Source: an uncultured Pseudomonadales bacterium (GTDB taxonomy: Bacteria; Pseudomonadota; Gammaproteobacteria; Pseudomonadales; Azotimanducaceae). From it: 64,000 nt of DNA. Location: assembly GCA_938017975.1 (NCBI GenBank), contig CALIKQ010000009.1, positions 1-64,000 on the forward strand, in the 5' to 3' direction. Below, piece after piece: positions 63,247 to 64,000 of the stretch (positions within the stretch are counted from its first letter, which is position 1; the number at the start of each line of letters is the position of its first letter). The position numbers were made by a program, and so were the translations under genes. The notes beneath the pieces are model-generated. The model had not been told where the DNA came from. It did not search any database and saw nothing but the letters and a program-made list of their open reading frames with translations.

Positions 63247-63998
63247 TTATTCACTCCCTGAAAATTAAGCCTCGCCCGCTTTAAATCATCTGCGGTGTCA
63301 ACGCCTGGTGGAACCTTTGAAGCAGCTTCTAGGACATGAATCGATCTTCCCCGCTGGAGCGCCCTAAGCTGTTCAAGTTTTTCTATATTCTCGAGCTCTC
63401 CAGTGGGCCAAGTGACAAACTCTTTCAGGAATTTAACGCGATAAGCGTACAGGCCAATGTGTCGAAGATACGTTGAATTGTTTGAGGGGGTCAGCCCATC
63501 TCGATCAAAGGGAATAGTCGCGCGACTGAAGTACAGTGCCCTGCCACTTTTGGTAATGACTACTTTCACACTATTGGGGTCGGATAGCGTTTCGCTGCTT
63601 TCAAATCTGCAAGCCAGCGTAGCCATATCAGCACCAGACGCCGCAAGCCCCTCGGCAACTTGATCGATACATTCCGGCGGCATCAAGGGCTCATCACCCT
63701 GCAAATTGACGACAATGGTTTCGGGATCCAAAGATAAAGACACTGCGGCTGCCGCCAGCCTATCCGTTCCAGATTGTAGCGAAGGTGAAGTCATCACTGT
63801 TTCGCAATTAGAGCGCTGCAGCACTTCAAAGACAGCCTCATGATCAGTTGCGACAATGGTGCTACTGGCTTTACTCTTTTGAGCTTGCTCGACGACTCGC
63901 TGGATCATTGGCTCGCCACAAATATCTGCGAGCGGTTTCCCAGGCAGGCGTTGACTATGCCATCGCGCAGGAATAATCACCACAAACGAAGTGGTCAC
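63243..63998 (-). CDS. kdsB: 3-deoxy-manno-octulosonate cytidylyltransferase KdsB
   Basis: CMP-KDO synthetase of 251 residues for lipopolysaccharide core. SFVVIIPARWHSQRLPGKPL is the CTP loop, IVATDHEAV, QSGTDRLAAAA and VVNLQGDEPLMPPECI follow, and LYFSRATIPFDRDG and RHIGLYAYR bind KDO. The GTG at 63998 gives the family N-terminus (MTTSFVVIIPAR), two bases from the window edge. Its stop overlaps the start of the thioredoxin-fusion gene. Confidence 0.95.
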   Translation of the reverse strand: MTTSFVVIIPARWHSQRLPGKPLADICGEPMIQRVVEQAQKSKASSTIVATDHEAVFEVLQRSNCETVMTSPSLQSGTDRLAAAAVSLSLDPETIVVNLQGDEPLMPPECIDQVAEGLAASGADMATLACRFESSETLSDPNSVKVVITKSGRALYFSRATIPFDRDGLTPSNNSTYLRHIGLYAYRVKFLKEFVTWPTGELENIEKLEQLRALQRGRSIHVLEAASKVPPGVDTADDLKRARLNFQGVNK

Positions 63999-64000
63999 GC

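Noticed and set aside
1-64000. rRNA, tRNA, CRISPR arrays, prophage or insertion sequences
   Set aside because: None recognised on either strand: no regularly spaced repeats, no transposase or integrase product, no tRNA-like cloverleaf in the gaps examined.

Overview
The window reads as chromosomal core DNA of a free-living, probably marine, Gram-negative gammaproteobacterium. The basis is gene order rather than any species match. The block yceD-rpmF-fabD-fabG-acpP-fabF-mltG-tmk-holB-pilZ, the maf gene beside it, the divergent rluC/rne pair, and murB and kdsB are arranged much as in Pseudomonas and relatives. FabA and FabB (anaerobic unsaturated fatty acid synthesis), LpxA, KdsB and MurB fix it as a lipopolysaccharide-bearing gammaproteobacterium. 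No rRNA, tRNA, CRISPR, prophage or insertion sequence was recognised. Coding density is high and genes on both strands are closely packed.

Layout. 0-21 kb is a mixed metabolic region: a 5'-truncated hemF; an aminotransferase/omega-amidase pair; an MraY-like transferase away from any division cluster; RimJ and a second GNAT; SDR; AlaX-type editing factor; AGCS symporter; an orphan Rieske protein overlapping a flavodoxin-fold protein; HAD and alpha/beta hydrolases; glyoxalase I; a large secreted protein that looks like a DUF3604/PHP protein without its histidines; acyl-CoA dehydrogenase; moaA; a permuted papain-fold hydrolase; a stand-alone murF; and an LLM flavoprotein. 21-26 kb holds a FAN1-type VRR-NUC nuclease and an XPD-like helicase with an N-terminal nuclease domain, behind a near-perfect LexA box. 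26-33 kb holds MATE, phoBR, fabAB and an isolated lpxA.

33-40 kb is a compact minus-strand operon of a three-subunit molybdenum hydroxylase, a MoaD-like protein ending in Ala-Gly, galM and galK. 40-44 kb is an Anbu locus: GNAT, circularly permuted ATP-grasp and alpha-E genes run on the plus strand, with the Anbu proteasome-like gene facing them. 44-57 kb is the conserved fatty acid, division and RNA cluster; plsX, fabH and pabC are missing from it.

57-64 kb interrupts the usual murB-kdsB neighbourhood with an HSD10-like dehydrogenase, a hybrid sensor kinase and a short operon downstream of kdsB. That operon encodes a thioredoxin-fold fusion protein and a UGSC-family selenoprotein. The latter has an in-frame UGA at 61543-61545, followed by a 7-bp stem-loop at the position expected of a bacterial SECIS element. 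This recoded gene would normally be missed or split in two, and it is the strongest non-routine observation in the window. The Anbu locus, the SOS-controlled crosslink-repair pair, the altered MoaD tail and the histidine-less DUF3604 protein are the next most informative.
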